Origin: Lysobacterales bacterium
Lineage (GTDB): Bacteria; Pseudomonadota; Gammaproteobacteria; Xanthomonadales; Xanthomonadaceae
Reading direction: 5' to 3'
NCBI GenBank assembly: GCA_016718605.1
Contig: JADKCY010000001.1
Location: 124,001-188,000, forward strand
DNA: 64,000 nt
Part shown: positions 26,239-34,556 of the stretch, piece by piece
Layout: each line of letters starts with the position of its first letter
How positions within the stretch are numbered: position 1 is the first letter of the stretch
Notes under the pieces: model-generated
Told to the model about the DNA's origin: nothing
What the model saw: only the letters and a program-made list of their open reading frames with translations
Databases searched by the model: none
Made by a program: the position numbers and the translations under genes

Positions 26239-28125
26239 ATGTCGCGCCACAATCCCAGTCTTGGCCTTGATCTGTCCGACATTCGGCGGCGTTTCTTTGC
26301 GGCAGGCGAGCTGCCGGCACAATCGCTACGCAGTGAGATCGCGCAGTCCTGGCGACGCTGCCTGAGCAGTGGCTTGAATGCCGAGTCACAGCCCGATTGG
26401 TCGGCCTGCCCCTTGGGTGAGCTCTCCCACGCGCGGGATCAGCATCTGTTGTTGCGGCAACACGCCCGCCCCGAGTTGGAAGCGCTGCACGAACAGGCAC
26501 GCTCGACCGGTTGCATCGTCATCCTCACCGACCCCGAAGGCCTGATCCTTGATGCGGTCGGGCATACCGAGTTTCTGGATCGTGCGGCGCGTGTGGCGCT
26601 GCGGCCAGGCGTGCGCTGGCAGGAAGTCAGTACCGGCACCAATGCCATCGGGACAGCCATCCACGAACGTCGCGCCATCGAAGTGCGGGGCGCCGAGCAT
26701 TACTTCGACCGGCACCGAATTCTCAGTTGCGCGGCAACGCCACTGCTCGATCCGTTTGGACAACTTGCCGGCGTGCTCGACCTGTCGGGCGATGCGCGAA
26801 CCCACCATCTGCATGCCTTGGGACTGGTGCAGATGGCCGCACGTCAAATCGAGCATCGCGCGTTTGCCGAGCGCTTCCCCGACGACGTGGTGATCCGCCT
26901 GCATCGTGATCCAGCCCTACTCGGCACACCGGCCGAGGCTATTCTGGTGTTCCGCGACGGGCGCCTGCACGCGGCCAATCGTCAGGCGCAACAGGCGTTC
27001 GGCTTCGAGTGGTCGAATCTGGGTCGAACCCGCTTCGATGAGTTGTTTGCCGAGCCGGTCGCACGCGTGCACCAGCGTGGCGAACTGCACGATTGGTCAG
27101 GTGAGCGTTTCATTGCCACGCTGGACGGAGGCCGCGAACGCAAAGCACGAACGGTCGTCAGTCAGGCTCTGGAAGCACAGCGCACCAAGTCCTCCGCAGC
27201 CGTTCGCGACAGCGAAATTCGTCTACCCGAACAACACCGCCAATTGCTGCGTGCGGCACGTCTGCTGGATGCAGGGCTTGGCGTGATGATCCGCGGCGAA
27301 ACCGGTACCGGCAAGGAGGTTTTCGCACGCGCCCTGCACCGCCACTGCGCACGCCACGATGCAGCGTGGGTTGCGGTGAATTGCGCCGCGTTGCCGGAAG
27401 CGCTGATCGAAGCCGAATTGTTCGGCTACACCGAAGGTGCCTTTACCGGAGCGCGTCGCCAAGGCAATCCCGGCCTCCTGCGTCAAGCCGATGGCGGCGT
27501 GTTGTTTCTCGACGAAATCGGCGACATGCCTCTCAGTCTGCAAGCGCGTCTGCTGCGCGTGCTGCAAGAGCGCGCCGTGCAGCCGCTAGGAGGCGGCAAG
27601 CCGGTACCGGTGGATTTCGTGCTGATCTGCGCCACCCATCGTGACCTGGAAGACGCCGTCGAGCGCGGCGAATTCCGTGCGGATCTGTTCTATCGAATCA
27701 ACCAGCATGAAGTGCATTTGCCACGCGTGGCCGACTATCCCGACCGCCACGCGCTTGTCGCTCAACTCTGGTCTGGCCTTGGTTACTCGGCGGACGATCT
27801 GCCGGCCGACTTGCACACGTCGCTTGCCGCCTACCATTGGCCGGGCAACCTGCGCCAGTTGGTCAGCGTGCTGCGCGGCTTGGCCGTTCTGTGCGCGCAC
27901 GGCGAAGTGCCGAATCTGGATGATCTGCCACGCTATTGCCGCAGTCCCGCGCAGCCAGCGCACGCCGACCACGGAGCCGCAGTGCGCAGCAGCTCGATCC
28001 GCGGAAGCACCGAGCAACTGATCAACGATACCCTCGCACGCCATCACGGCAATATGAGCGCCGCCGCACGTGCCTTGGGCGTGAGTCGCTCGACGTTATA
28101 CCGCCGACTGCAATCAGCGGACTGA
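26239..28125 (+). CDS. Sigma-54-dependent transcriptional activator, AcoR family
   Basis: 628-residue regulator. Residues about 1-300 hold a GAF-like sensing region (TDPEGLILDAVGHTEFLDRA, GTNAIGTAIHERRAIEV) and a PAS-like stretch (AILVFRDGRLHAANRQAQQAFG). Residues about 325-550 are the AAA+ domain: Walker A GETGTGKE, the sigma-54 contact loop GAFTGAR, and Walker B VLFLDEIGD. The last ~45 residues are a Fis-type helix-turn-helix (AARALGVSRSTLYRRLQ). This is the AcoR arrangement, and AcoR-like activators control acetoin or alcohol/aldehyde dehydrogenase genes. The start at 26239 (MSRHNPSLG) is picked because it matches the family N-terminus. It is divergent from the aldehyde dehydrogenase. Confidence 0.94.
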   Translation: MSRHNPSLGLDLSDIRRRFFAAGELPAQSLRSEIAQSWRRCLSSGLNAESQPDWSACPLGELSHARDQHLLLRQHARPELEALHEQARSTGCIVILTDPEGLILDAVGHTEFLDRAARVALRPGVRWQEVSTGTNAIGTAIHERRAIEVRGAEHYFDRHRILSCAATPLLDPFGQLAGVLDLSGDARTHHLHALGLVQMAARQIEHRAFAERFPDDVVIRLHRDPALLGTPAEAILVFRDGRLHAANRQAQQAFGFEWSNLGRTRFDELFAEPVARVHQRGELHDWSGERFIATLDGGRERKARTVVSQALEAQRTKSSAAVRDSEIRLPEQHRQLLRAARLLDAGLGVMIRGETGTGKEVFARALHRHCARHDAAWVAVNCAALPEALIEAELFGYTEGAFTGARRQGNPGLLRQADGGVLFLDEIGDMPLSLQARLLRVLQERAVQPLGGGKPVPVDFVLICATHRDLEDAVERGEFRADLFYRINQHEVHLPRVADYPDRHALVAQLWSGLGYSADDLPADLHTSLAAYHWPGNLRQLVSVLRGLAVLCAHGEVPNLDDLPRYCRSPAQPAHADHGAAVRSSSIRGSTEQLINDTLARHHGNMSAAARALGVSRSTLYRRLQSAD

Positions 28126-28261
28126 CCGCGTCGGTGGACGCTTGTCGGCCGCACCGATGACACGCCGTCATACTGAACTTCGTTTGCCTGCACAGATGCA
28201 CGACGCGTATCGCACCGATAAGTCGCCGCGCGGCCAACCAGCAGACTTCGAGGATCGCCCA

Positions 28262-29722
28262 ATGGACCGTACTCACCTCACCGCAGAAATGGCACCGCGA
28301 GCGCCTGTGCTTCGCAGTTTCGTTTCGGGATTGGTTGCACTGGCGACCTGCACCACCAGCTTGGCAGCCACGGTGGAGGTGAGCAATCTCAACGACTCAG
28401 GCCCAGGCTCGCTGCGTGCGGCAATCAGCAACCTGCCCACTGATCAGAACAACACCATCCTGATCACCAGCCCCTTCGGCGTCCTGACTCTGCAATCTTC
28501 GCTACCGACCTTGCGCGGCACGCAAATCTCGATCAGCGGCAATTACGTGATCATCGATGGCAATGCGCAATTCAGCATCTTTATCAGCAATACACCGGTC
28601 AACTTGCAGAACATCAGCCTGCGCAGCGGCGCAGGCAGTGGCGACAGCGGCTGCATCGTGTTTCGCAACGGCAGCAGTCTGGAACGCGTGCAGGTCACCG
28701 ACTGTCGCGCCGGTGCGACGTCATCCAACGCCTATGGCGGCGGCGCCACCTTGATCGGCAACAGCGTAGTGCGATCCAGTTACTTCGCCAACAATCTGGC
28801 CAGGGGCACGGGAACGGGTGGCAATCAATCCGGCGGCGGGCTTTACCATGGCAACGGCAGCCTGCTGATTGAAGACAGCACCTTTGACGGCAATCGTGTC
28901 GAGGTTGGCAGCAGCCAGTTCTCGGATGGCGGTGGCATCTACACCTATGCCAGCAGCGCCGTTCTTCGCCGGGTACGCGTGATCAACAATCACACCGTAG
29001 GCACCGAGGCCAGTGGCGGCGGTCTGTACTGCGCCCAGAACAGCCAATGCCTGATCGAACAATCCTATTTCGGCAACAACAGCAGCCAGAACGTCGGCGG
29101 CGCCATCCTCGCGACGCAGGCCAGCCTGTCTGCCATCAACACAACCTTCTACGGCAACGAGGCGGCACTCGGCGGCGCGATATTTGCGTATGCCGAATCC
29201 AGCGCGCGCACACTGGCCCTGGTATCGAACACGTTCAAGCACAACACTGCGTTGTCGACCGGCTTTGGCCGACAAGGCGGACATCTGGCAGTCAACGGCA
29301 CACCGACCGTCGCGCGTTTTGCCAACAACGCGCTGGCCGAAGTTCGTGACGCAGGAACGGCCTGTTTTTTTTACGCCAGCAACTTCCAATTTCTGGGTGA
29401 TGGCTACAACCGCAGTGCCGACAGCAGTTGCGCCAACCTGATGCAAACCAACAGCAATGCCCAACTCGCCTCTGCCGATTTCGGCCTGGGCGCCGCATTG
29501 TTTTCCGGCTACGTGGAAACCTTGATCCCGCAGCGCCAGAGCGCGCTGATCAATGCGGGCAGCCCGGCAGATGTGAGCGGCAGCAGTGCAGACCGCTGCC
29601 CGTCAATCGACGCCCGCAATACACCACGACCGCAGGTGGGATTTTTTGGTGGCGAGTTACGCTGCGACATCGGCGCTGTCGAGTTCAGCGAAGCCCTGTT
29701 CCATCATGGTTTTGAGGACTGA
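28262..29722 (+). CDS. Secreted right-handed beta-helix protein with choice-of-anchor Q-like domain and C-terminal GFE tail
   Basis: 486-residue exported protein. A signal peptide with hydrophobic core (SFVSGLVALATC) ends near SLAA. Next comes the NLNDSGPGSLRAAIS opening typical of polymorphic outer-membrane/right-handed beta-helix proteins. Repeated beta-helix rungs follow, rich in N, G and S (residues about 75-400, e.g. GGGLYHGNGSLLIEDSTFDG). The region DRCPSIDARNTPRP...CDIGAVEF matches the choice-of-anchor Q module. The last residues are ALFHHGFED, a tail also seen on the 49474-50916 protein. I chose ATG 28262 over an upstream TTG frame because it puts the signal peptide near the N-terminus. 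The ligand and function are unknown; polysaccharide binding or surface display is possible. Confidence 0.82.
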   Translation: MDRTHLTAEMAPRAPVLRSFVSGLVALATCTTSLAATVEVSNLNDSGPGSLRAAISNLPTDQNNTILITSPFGVLTLQSSLPTLRGTQISISGNYVIIDGNAQFSIFISNTPVNLQNISLRSGAGSGDSGCIVFRNGSSLERVQVTDCRAGATSSNAYGGGATLIGNSVVRSSYFANNLARGTGTGGNQSGGGLYHGNGSLLIEDSTFDGNRVEVGSSQFSDGGGIYTYASSAVLRRVRVINNHTVGTEASGGGLYCAQNSQCLIEQSYFGNNSSQNVGGAILATQASLSAINTTFYGNEAALGGAIFAYAESSARTLALVSNTFKHNTALSTGFGRQGGHLAVNGTPTVARFANNALAEVRDAGTACFFYASNFQFLGDGYNRSADSSCANLMQTNSNAQLASADFGLGAALFSGYVETLIPQRQSALINAGSPADVSGSSADRCPSIDARNTPRPQVGFFGGELRCDIGAVEFSEALFHHGFED

Positions 29723-29825
29723 GCCGCGCCGCGCGTATCGCGTGCTCGCTCGCCGCACCGCGACGCGCTGTATGGGACCAAGCGATACTTCGCCTCCACC
29801 AACGAAGTGATGCAGGAAACCCCGC

Positions 29826-30455
29826 ATGGACCCCGAGTTCTGGCACGCCCGCTGGCAACAGCGACAGATTGGCTTTCATCAGGCCGAAGTGCATCCATTG
29901 CTGCAACAGTTCTGGCCACGCCTGAATCTGTCGCGAAACAGCGACGTGCTGGTACCACTGTGCGGCAAAAGCAAGGATTTGCTTTGGCTGCACCAGCAAG
30001 GCCACAGCGTGCTCGGCGTCGAGCTATCGGAAATCGCCCTGCGTGAGTTCATTGACGAACACCAACTCGACGCCGCACCCGTCCAGCACGATCACTACTG
30101 CGGCTACGACTTGCCCGACATGACCCTGCTGTGCGGCGACTTCTTTCACCTCAGTGCAACCGACTGCGCTGACGTGCGCGCCGTATACGACCGCGCCGCC
30201 CTCGTCGCCCTGCCACCGGCAATGCGCCAACGCTACGTCGAACACCTGTTTCGCATTCTGGCCAAAGGCACCCAACTCCTGCTGATCAGCATGGAGTCAC
30301 CCGAACTCGGCGACAGCGGCCCACCTTTCATGGTGAGCGAGGAAGAAATTCGCGAACACTTCTACAGCGCCCAGACCATCGAACTGCTGCACACCCTGGC
30401 CACCGAGCGAAAGAGCGTGCCGATGGCGGAGAAGGTCTATCTGGTGAGACTTTGA
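29826..30455 (+). CDS. tpm: Thiopurine S-methyltransferase
   Basis: 209-residue SAM-dependent methyltransferase. It opens with MDPEFWHARWQQRQIGFHQ, then PLCGKSKDLLWLHQQGHSVLGVELS, the SAM-binding core unique to TPMT, followed by YDRAALVALPPAMRQRY and PFMVSEEEIREHF. Bacterial TPMTs methylate thiopurines and also selenium and tellurium oxyanions or related compounds; the natural substrate is usually unknown. Its last 19 bases overlap the end of the convergent MFS gene. A promoter was not obvious in the 103-nt gap after the beta-helix gene. Confidence 0.95.
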   Translation: MDPEFWHARWQQRQIGFHQAEVHPLLQQFWPRLNLSRNSDVLVPLCGKSKDLLWLHQQGHSVLGVELSEIALREFIDEHQLDAAPVQHDHYCGYDLPDMTLLCGDFFHLSATDCADVRAVYDRAALVALPPAMRQRYVEHLFRILAKGTQLLLISMESPELGDSGPPFMVSEEEIREHFYSAQTIELLHTLATERKSVPMAEKVYLVRL

Positions 30456-31753
30456 CATGCCGCCGCTCTGCCCCGCGTCACGTCTACTTGGCGCAGCAAT
30501 GCGAGCCCAACGACAAAAAACAAGGAGGTGACGAGCATGGCGATGCGGTGGTTGCCGCCGCTGGCCCAACTGACAGCGCCGTAGCAGAGTGGACCAAGGA
30601 TGGAGGCGAACTTCACGGCGAGTCCCCACAGGCCAAAGATTTCCGCTTCACGATTGGGCGGACACAGATACCCGACTAGCGCGCGCCCTGCCGATTGCGA
30701 AGCACCCATGCAGACGCCCGCCAGATTGGCAGCAACCCAAACCAGGGTGCGCGTGTCGGCAAACCAGAACAGGCCGATCGCCAACAGCCAGCCCCACAGG
30801 GCCAGTGACAGGGTGCGCGCATGGCCGAGTCGGTCCTGCAATTGCCCGAAGGCAAAGGCGCCGATAGCAGCGGTGATGTTGACGACCAGAATGAGCTGGA
30901 TGCTCTCCTGCGTGGTAAAGCCCAAGGCTTCTGTGGTGAAGATCGCAGCAATTGCGATGACCGTGGCGACACCGGCCTGATAGCTGACGATGCACCACAA
31001 AAATCGCCGCAGATCTCGCAGCCCGCTGCCGCCGGCAAGCGATTCGCGCAAGCGACGCCACGCCAGCGCGACAATGTCGCGTTTGCGCTCGGTGTGCGAA
31101 GCAGTGACGCGCTCGCGCAGTAGTAGAAACGTGGGTAGCGAGGCCAGCACGAAGCAAACGGCGGTGATCCACATCGATTGCGCGACCGCATCGGCCGTTG
31201 CCGCACCGCGCGCCTCTGCACCCATAATCCACCACAGACAGATCGCCAGCACCAGCAAGCCGCCCAAGTAGCCAAGCGCCCAACCCCAACCCGATACGCG
31301 CCCCAGCGCCTGCTCCTGCGCCAGTTCGGGCAGAAAGGCCGAGATCAGGTTTTCGCCGGTACCGAAAGCAGTATTGGAAACGAAGACCAACACCATGGCC
31401 AGACCGATGCTGCCCGCACCCGTCCATCCCAAGCCTGCCGTGCCGAGCACGCAGACGCCGGTGGTCATCATCAGCAACGCCTTCTTGTTGCCGCGAATAT
31501 CGGCATACGCCCCGAGAAAGGGTGCCGCCAGCATGATCAACAGGTAGGACGCCGACAGGATCGCCGTCCAAGCAAACGTCGCCCACTCGGCGCCACCCGC
31601 AATCGTGCCCACGAAGTAGGCGCTGAAAACGGCAGTGATGACCACGGTCGTATAGCCCGAATTGGCGAAGTCAAACATCATCCACGCCCACACTTCGCGG
31701 CGCTGCACGGGCGGACGCTCTGGGCCGTACTGGCGGCGGATACGCGTGCTCAC
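30437..31753 (-). CDS. MFS transporter, UMF1 / vacuole-effluxer Atg22-like
   Basis: 438-residue inner-membrane protein with about twelve hydrophobic helices. It starts with a polar N-terminus followed by WAWMMFDFANSGYTTVVITAVFSAYFV (quoted in parts: MMFDFANSGYTT), the hallmark of the UMF1 family, whose members are annotated as effluxers or permeases of unknown substrate. GTG 31753 forms a GTGA overlap with the stop of the upstream gene and yields the family length; the frame extends further without support. Its C-terminus overlaps the convergent tpm end by 19 bases. The substrate is not predictable. Confidence 0.88.
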   Translation of the reverse strand: MSTRIRRQYGPERPPVQRREVWAWMMFDFANSGYTTVVITAVFSAYFVGTIAGGAEWATFAWTAILSASYLLIMLAAPFLGAYADIRGNKKALLMMTTGVCVLGTAGLGWTGAGSIGLAMVLVFVSNTAFGTGENLISAFLPELAQEQALGRVSGWGWALGYLGGLLVLAICLWWIMGAEARGAATADAVAQSMWITAVCFVLASLPTFLLLRERVTASHTERKRDIVALAWRRLRESLAGGSGLRDLRRFLWCIVSYQAGVATVIAIAAIFTTEALGFTTQESIQLILVVNITAAIGAFAFGQLQDRLGHARTLSLALWGWLLAIGLFWFADTRTLVWVAANLAGVCMGASQSAGRALVGYLCPPNREAEIFGLWGLAVKFASILGPLCYGAVSWASGGNHRIAMLVTSLFFVVGLALLRQVDVTRGRAAACQSLTR

Positions 31754-32169
31754 GCGCTGATCTGCTGGCGAGATTGGACGCCACGCCGCGCCAACCACCA
31801 GGTGATCAACAGCACCTCCGCAAGACCGACCGCAGCAAACCAGAGGGGTGGCGGAATCATCACCAGATTGGCGATGACCGCCGCAAGCATCAGCGCGCCC
31901 ACCCAAAACGCCGCGGCACGGCGGCCGGTCGGCCAAAGCGACTGCGCGATCAGAATGCCCACCGCGCTACCGACCGCCCACGCCAGCAGCACCGAGGCGA
32001 GCACGCCCACGGGCAACTGTGCGGCCCATGCGGCCATCGCCTCCGGCGTGGCTTCACTGGGCACCACGACCGGAAACAACGCATGGCCTGCGGACTCGAT
32101 CAGTCCCACCGCGACCATACTGCCCAACACACCGGCAATGACCGCCGCCACTGCTCGCAATCCTGCCAT
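31750..32169 (-). CDS. Small integral membrane protein of unknown function
   Basis: 139-residue protein with four predicted membrane helices: AVAAVIAGVLGSMVAVGLIES; LPVGVLASVLLAWAVGSAVGI; FWVGALMLAAVIANLVMI; and FAAVGLAEVLLITWWLA. The loop ESAGHALFPVVVPSEATPEA precedes helix two. I do not recognise a family. The ATG at 32169 (MAGLRAVAA) is preferred to an upstream ATG at 32202 because it starts close to the first helix. It overlaps the MFS gene by 4 bases, so the two are co-translated and might act together. Confidence 0.7.
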   Translation of the reverse strand: MAGLRAVAAVIAGVLGSMVAVGLIESAGHALFPVVVPSEATPEAMAAWAAQLPVGVLASVLLAWAVGSAVGILIAQSLWPTGRRAAAFWVGALMLAAVIANLVMIPPPLWFAAVGLAEVLLITWWLARRGVQSRQQISA

Positions 32170-32304
32170 TGCTGATCCCTCCCCTTGGCTGACCGGCGGC
32201 ATTCTGCGGGGAAAGCTGCGACTTGTCGCGATGCACCGCGAGACAGTCGATCCCGTGGAACGGTCGCCGCGCCAAACGTGACTGCGCGCAACAGCGAATG
32301 CCGA

Positions 32305-33735
32305 TCAGTCCCGCTTCGGCAAGCCCTGATACGCCGCGAGCGCCGACTCGCGTCCTTCGCGCAAATCCACGATGGGCCGCTGCGGGTAATCGGGTGCCAA
32401 GCGACGCAGCAGATCGGCGTGCTCCCACGGTGCGTACAGTGCCTTGTCCGGCAAACAGGCCAGCTCGGGAAGCCATTGCCGAACATAGCTGCCGTTCGGA
32501 TCGAATCGCTCGGCTTGGGTGGCGGGATTGAAAATGCGGAAGTACGGCGCGGCATCGGCGCCGGTACCCGCCGTCCATTGCCAGCCCTGCGTGTTGTTGG
32601 CGAGGTCGGCATCGACCAAGGTGTCCCAGAACCAACGCGCACCGTGCAGCCAGTGGTGACGCAGATGTTTGGTGAGGAAGCTCGCCACCAGCATGCGTAC
32701 GCGGTTGTGCATCCAGCCGGTGTGCCACAGCTCGCGCATGCCCGCATCGACAATCGGTACACCTGTCCGACCTTGCTGCCAGGCCACCAGCGCACGCGGA
32801 TCGTCCTGCCACGGAAACGCCACGAACTGCGGATTGAGGTTTTCGTCGGTGGTGTGCGGAAAGTGATAAAGCAAGTGCTGCGAGAACTCGCGCCAACCCA
32901 ATTCCCGCACAAAGCCATCCACATCGGCCTGCGCCGCTGCCGACCAAGTGATCGAACGCAGCGTCGTCAGGATTTGCGCCGGACTGATCTCGCCAAAATG
33001 CAGATGTGCGGACAAGCGCGAGGTGCCAGCGCGCTCCGGCAAATCGCGTTGGCTGAGGTAGCCTTCGGCAGCGCCGTCGACAAAAGCATCCAGCGCACGC
33101 AACGCGCCCTGCGCGCCAGGCTCGAAGCGCTCCCAGAAATCACCATCCCAGCGTGGCACAGGGATCAAGCCCAGGGCATTGATGGCAAGCGAGCCTGCCG
33201 CCAGAACGTCTGGTGGCGCAGGCAAAGCCTCCGGTGCGGTGGTTGCCACAACATCCTTCAACCGCGTCTGCGCATTACGCCAGAACGGTGTGAACACCTT
33301 GTACGGTCCACCCTGCCCGGTTTGCACTTCCCACGGTTCGAACAAGACCGCGCCCTTGACACTTTCAGCCTGCAAACCGGCTGCGCGCAACTCGCGCTTG
33401 ACGATGGCATCACGGGCGATCACCGCCGGTTCATAGCGGCGTTGCCAATACACGCTATCGACTTCGGCCTGTTGCGCGAGCTGCAACAACGTGGGCAATG
33501 TCGGGCCTTGGGCGATCAGCAGATCACTGCCACGGCCGCGCAAATCCGCCTGCAGTGCACGCAGCGAGCGATCCAACCAGGCCAGACTGGCGCGACCGGG
33601 CGACCACGGCGCTTCTTCCTGCGGCGCATGGACGTAGACAAAGATCGGCGCTTCACCACGCCGCAGCGCGAGTTGCAGCGCAGGCAGATCATCCAGCCGC
33701 AAATCGCGGCGCAACCAGATCAAGGCTCGGGACAT
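32305..33735 (-). CDS. phrB: Deoxyribodipyrimidine photolyase (class I CPD)
   Basis: 476-residue light-driven repair enzyme for cyclobutane pyrimidine dimers. The N-terminal antenna domain begins SRALIWLRRDLRLDDLPAL. The FAD-binding C-terminal half carries MHNRVRMLVASFLTKHL and WQWTAGTGADAAPYFRIFNP (conserved Trp/Asn network) and ends with YPQRPIVDLREGRESALAAY. Length is that of class I photolyases. It is divergent from yceH (142 nt apart). It could also be a bacterial cryptochrome-like protein, but the motifs favour repair. Confidence 0.95.
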   Translation of the reverse strand: MSRALIWLRRDLRLDDLPALQLALRRGEAPIFVYVHAPQEEAPWSPGRASLAWLDRSLRALQADLRGRGSDLLIAQGPTLPTLLQLAQQAEVDSVYWQRRYEPAVIARDAIVKRELRAAGLQAESVKGAVLFEPWEVQTGQGGPYKVFTPFWRNAQTRLKDVVATTAPEALPAPPDVLAAGSLAINALGLIPVPRWDGDFWERFEPGAQGALRALDAFVDGAAEGYLSQRDLPERAGTSRLSAHLHFGEISPAQILTTLRSITWSAAAQADVDGFVRELGWREFSQHLLYHFPHTTDENLNPQFVAFPWQDDPRALVAWQQGRTGVPIVDAGMRELWHTGWMHNRVRMLVASFLTKHLRHHWLHGARWFWDTLVDADLANNTQGWQWTAGTGADAAPYFRIFNPATQAERFDPNGSYVRQWLPELACLPDKALYAPWEHADLLRRLAPDYPQRPIVDLREGRESALAAYQGLPKRD

Positions 33736-33877
33736 GGTCAGCTCGGCAGAAAGGCGTTCGCATCATAGGACGGGGCCGCGTGAAAGCGCCTGCACGCCAT
33801 TTCACGCATCGCAACTTCCGACCGATAGAATCACCACCTTGCGCATCACGCGCGGTTTCCGGAAGTGACCTGCAACC

Positions 33878-34540
33878 ATGAACGACACGCCTGAAACACC
33901 TGCAGAATCCAGCTTGCCGGCACAACTTAGCGCCATAGAAGCGCGTGTGCTTGGCAGCCTGGTGGAAAAGGCGGCGACGACACCGGATGTCTATCCGCTC
34001 ACCCTCAACAATCTGGTCCTCGCCTGCAACCAGAAAACCGCGCGTGAGCCCGTCACGCAGTTCAGCAATGGAGATGTGGGCCACACGCTTCGCCAACTGG
34101 AAGGCCGCGAATTGGTGCGCTACGACTACGGCGCCCGCGCCGAGCGCTATTCACATCGCCTGGATCGTGGCTACGACCTTACTCAAGCGCAAACCGTGCT
34201 GCTCGCGCTGTTGCTGTTGCGCGGCCCACAGACCTTGAACGAACTGCTGACCCGCAGCGAACGCCTGCACCGTTTCGAGGATGCCGAAGCCATTCGACAC
34301 ACGCTGGAACGCCTGAGCGAACGCAGCCTGCCATTGATCGTGCGACTGCCACGCGGACCGGGCCAACGCGAAGACCGCTACGCGCACCGTTTGTGCGGCG
34401 AACCGGAGTACGTCCCCGCGCGCGCGGATTCTCCTGCCAACAATGCCGCAACGGAGTCGCGCAACGATGCACTGCTGGCGCGCATCGAAGTGCTGGAAGC
34501 ACGGGTGCAGGCACTCGAAGCGGCAGCGACACAGGGCTGA
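33878..34540 (+). CDS. yceH: YceH / DUF480 family protein
   Basis: 220-residue protein with two winged-helix-like DUF480 repeats. Landmarks are LSAIEARVLGSLVEKAATTPDVYPL at the N-terminus (shown in parts: ARVLGSLVEKAATTPD), LACNQKTAREPV, the second repeat with LLLLRGPQTLNELLTRSERLH, and the C-terminal segment LLARIEVLEARVQALEA, a short coiled coil. The family is widespread in proteobacteria; its function is not settled (possibly DNA-binding). It is convergent with clpB, 16 nt apart. Confidence 0.94.
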   Translation: MNDTPETPAESSLPAQLSAIEARVLGSLVEKAATTPDVYPLTLNNLVLACNQKTAREPVTQFSNGDVGHTLRQLEGRELVRYDYGARAERYSHRLDRGYDLTQAQTVLLALLLLRGPQTLNELLTRSERLHRFEDAEAIRHTLERLSERSLPLIVRLPRGPGQREDRYAHRLCGEPEYVPARADSPANNAATESRNDALLARIEVLEARVQALEAAATQG

Positions 34541-34556
34541 ACGAAGACCCGACGCG

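Noticed and set aside
31178..32281. Plus-strand open frame opposite the MFS transporter and its small partner
   Set aside because: Composition is Arg/His/Ala-rich as expected for the reverse complement of hydrophobic membrane genes; no recognisable domain.
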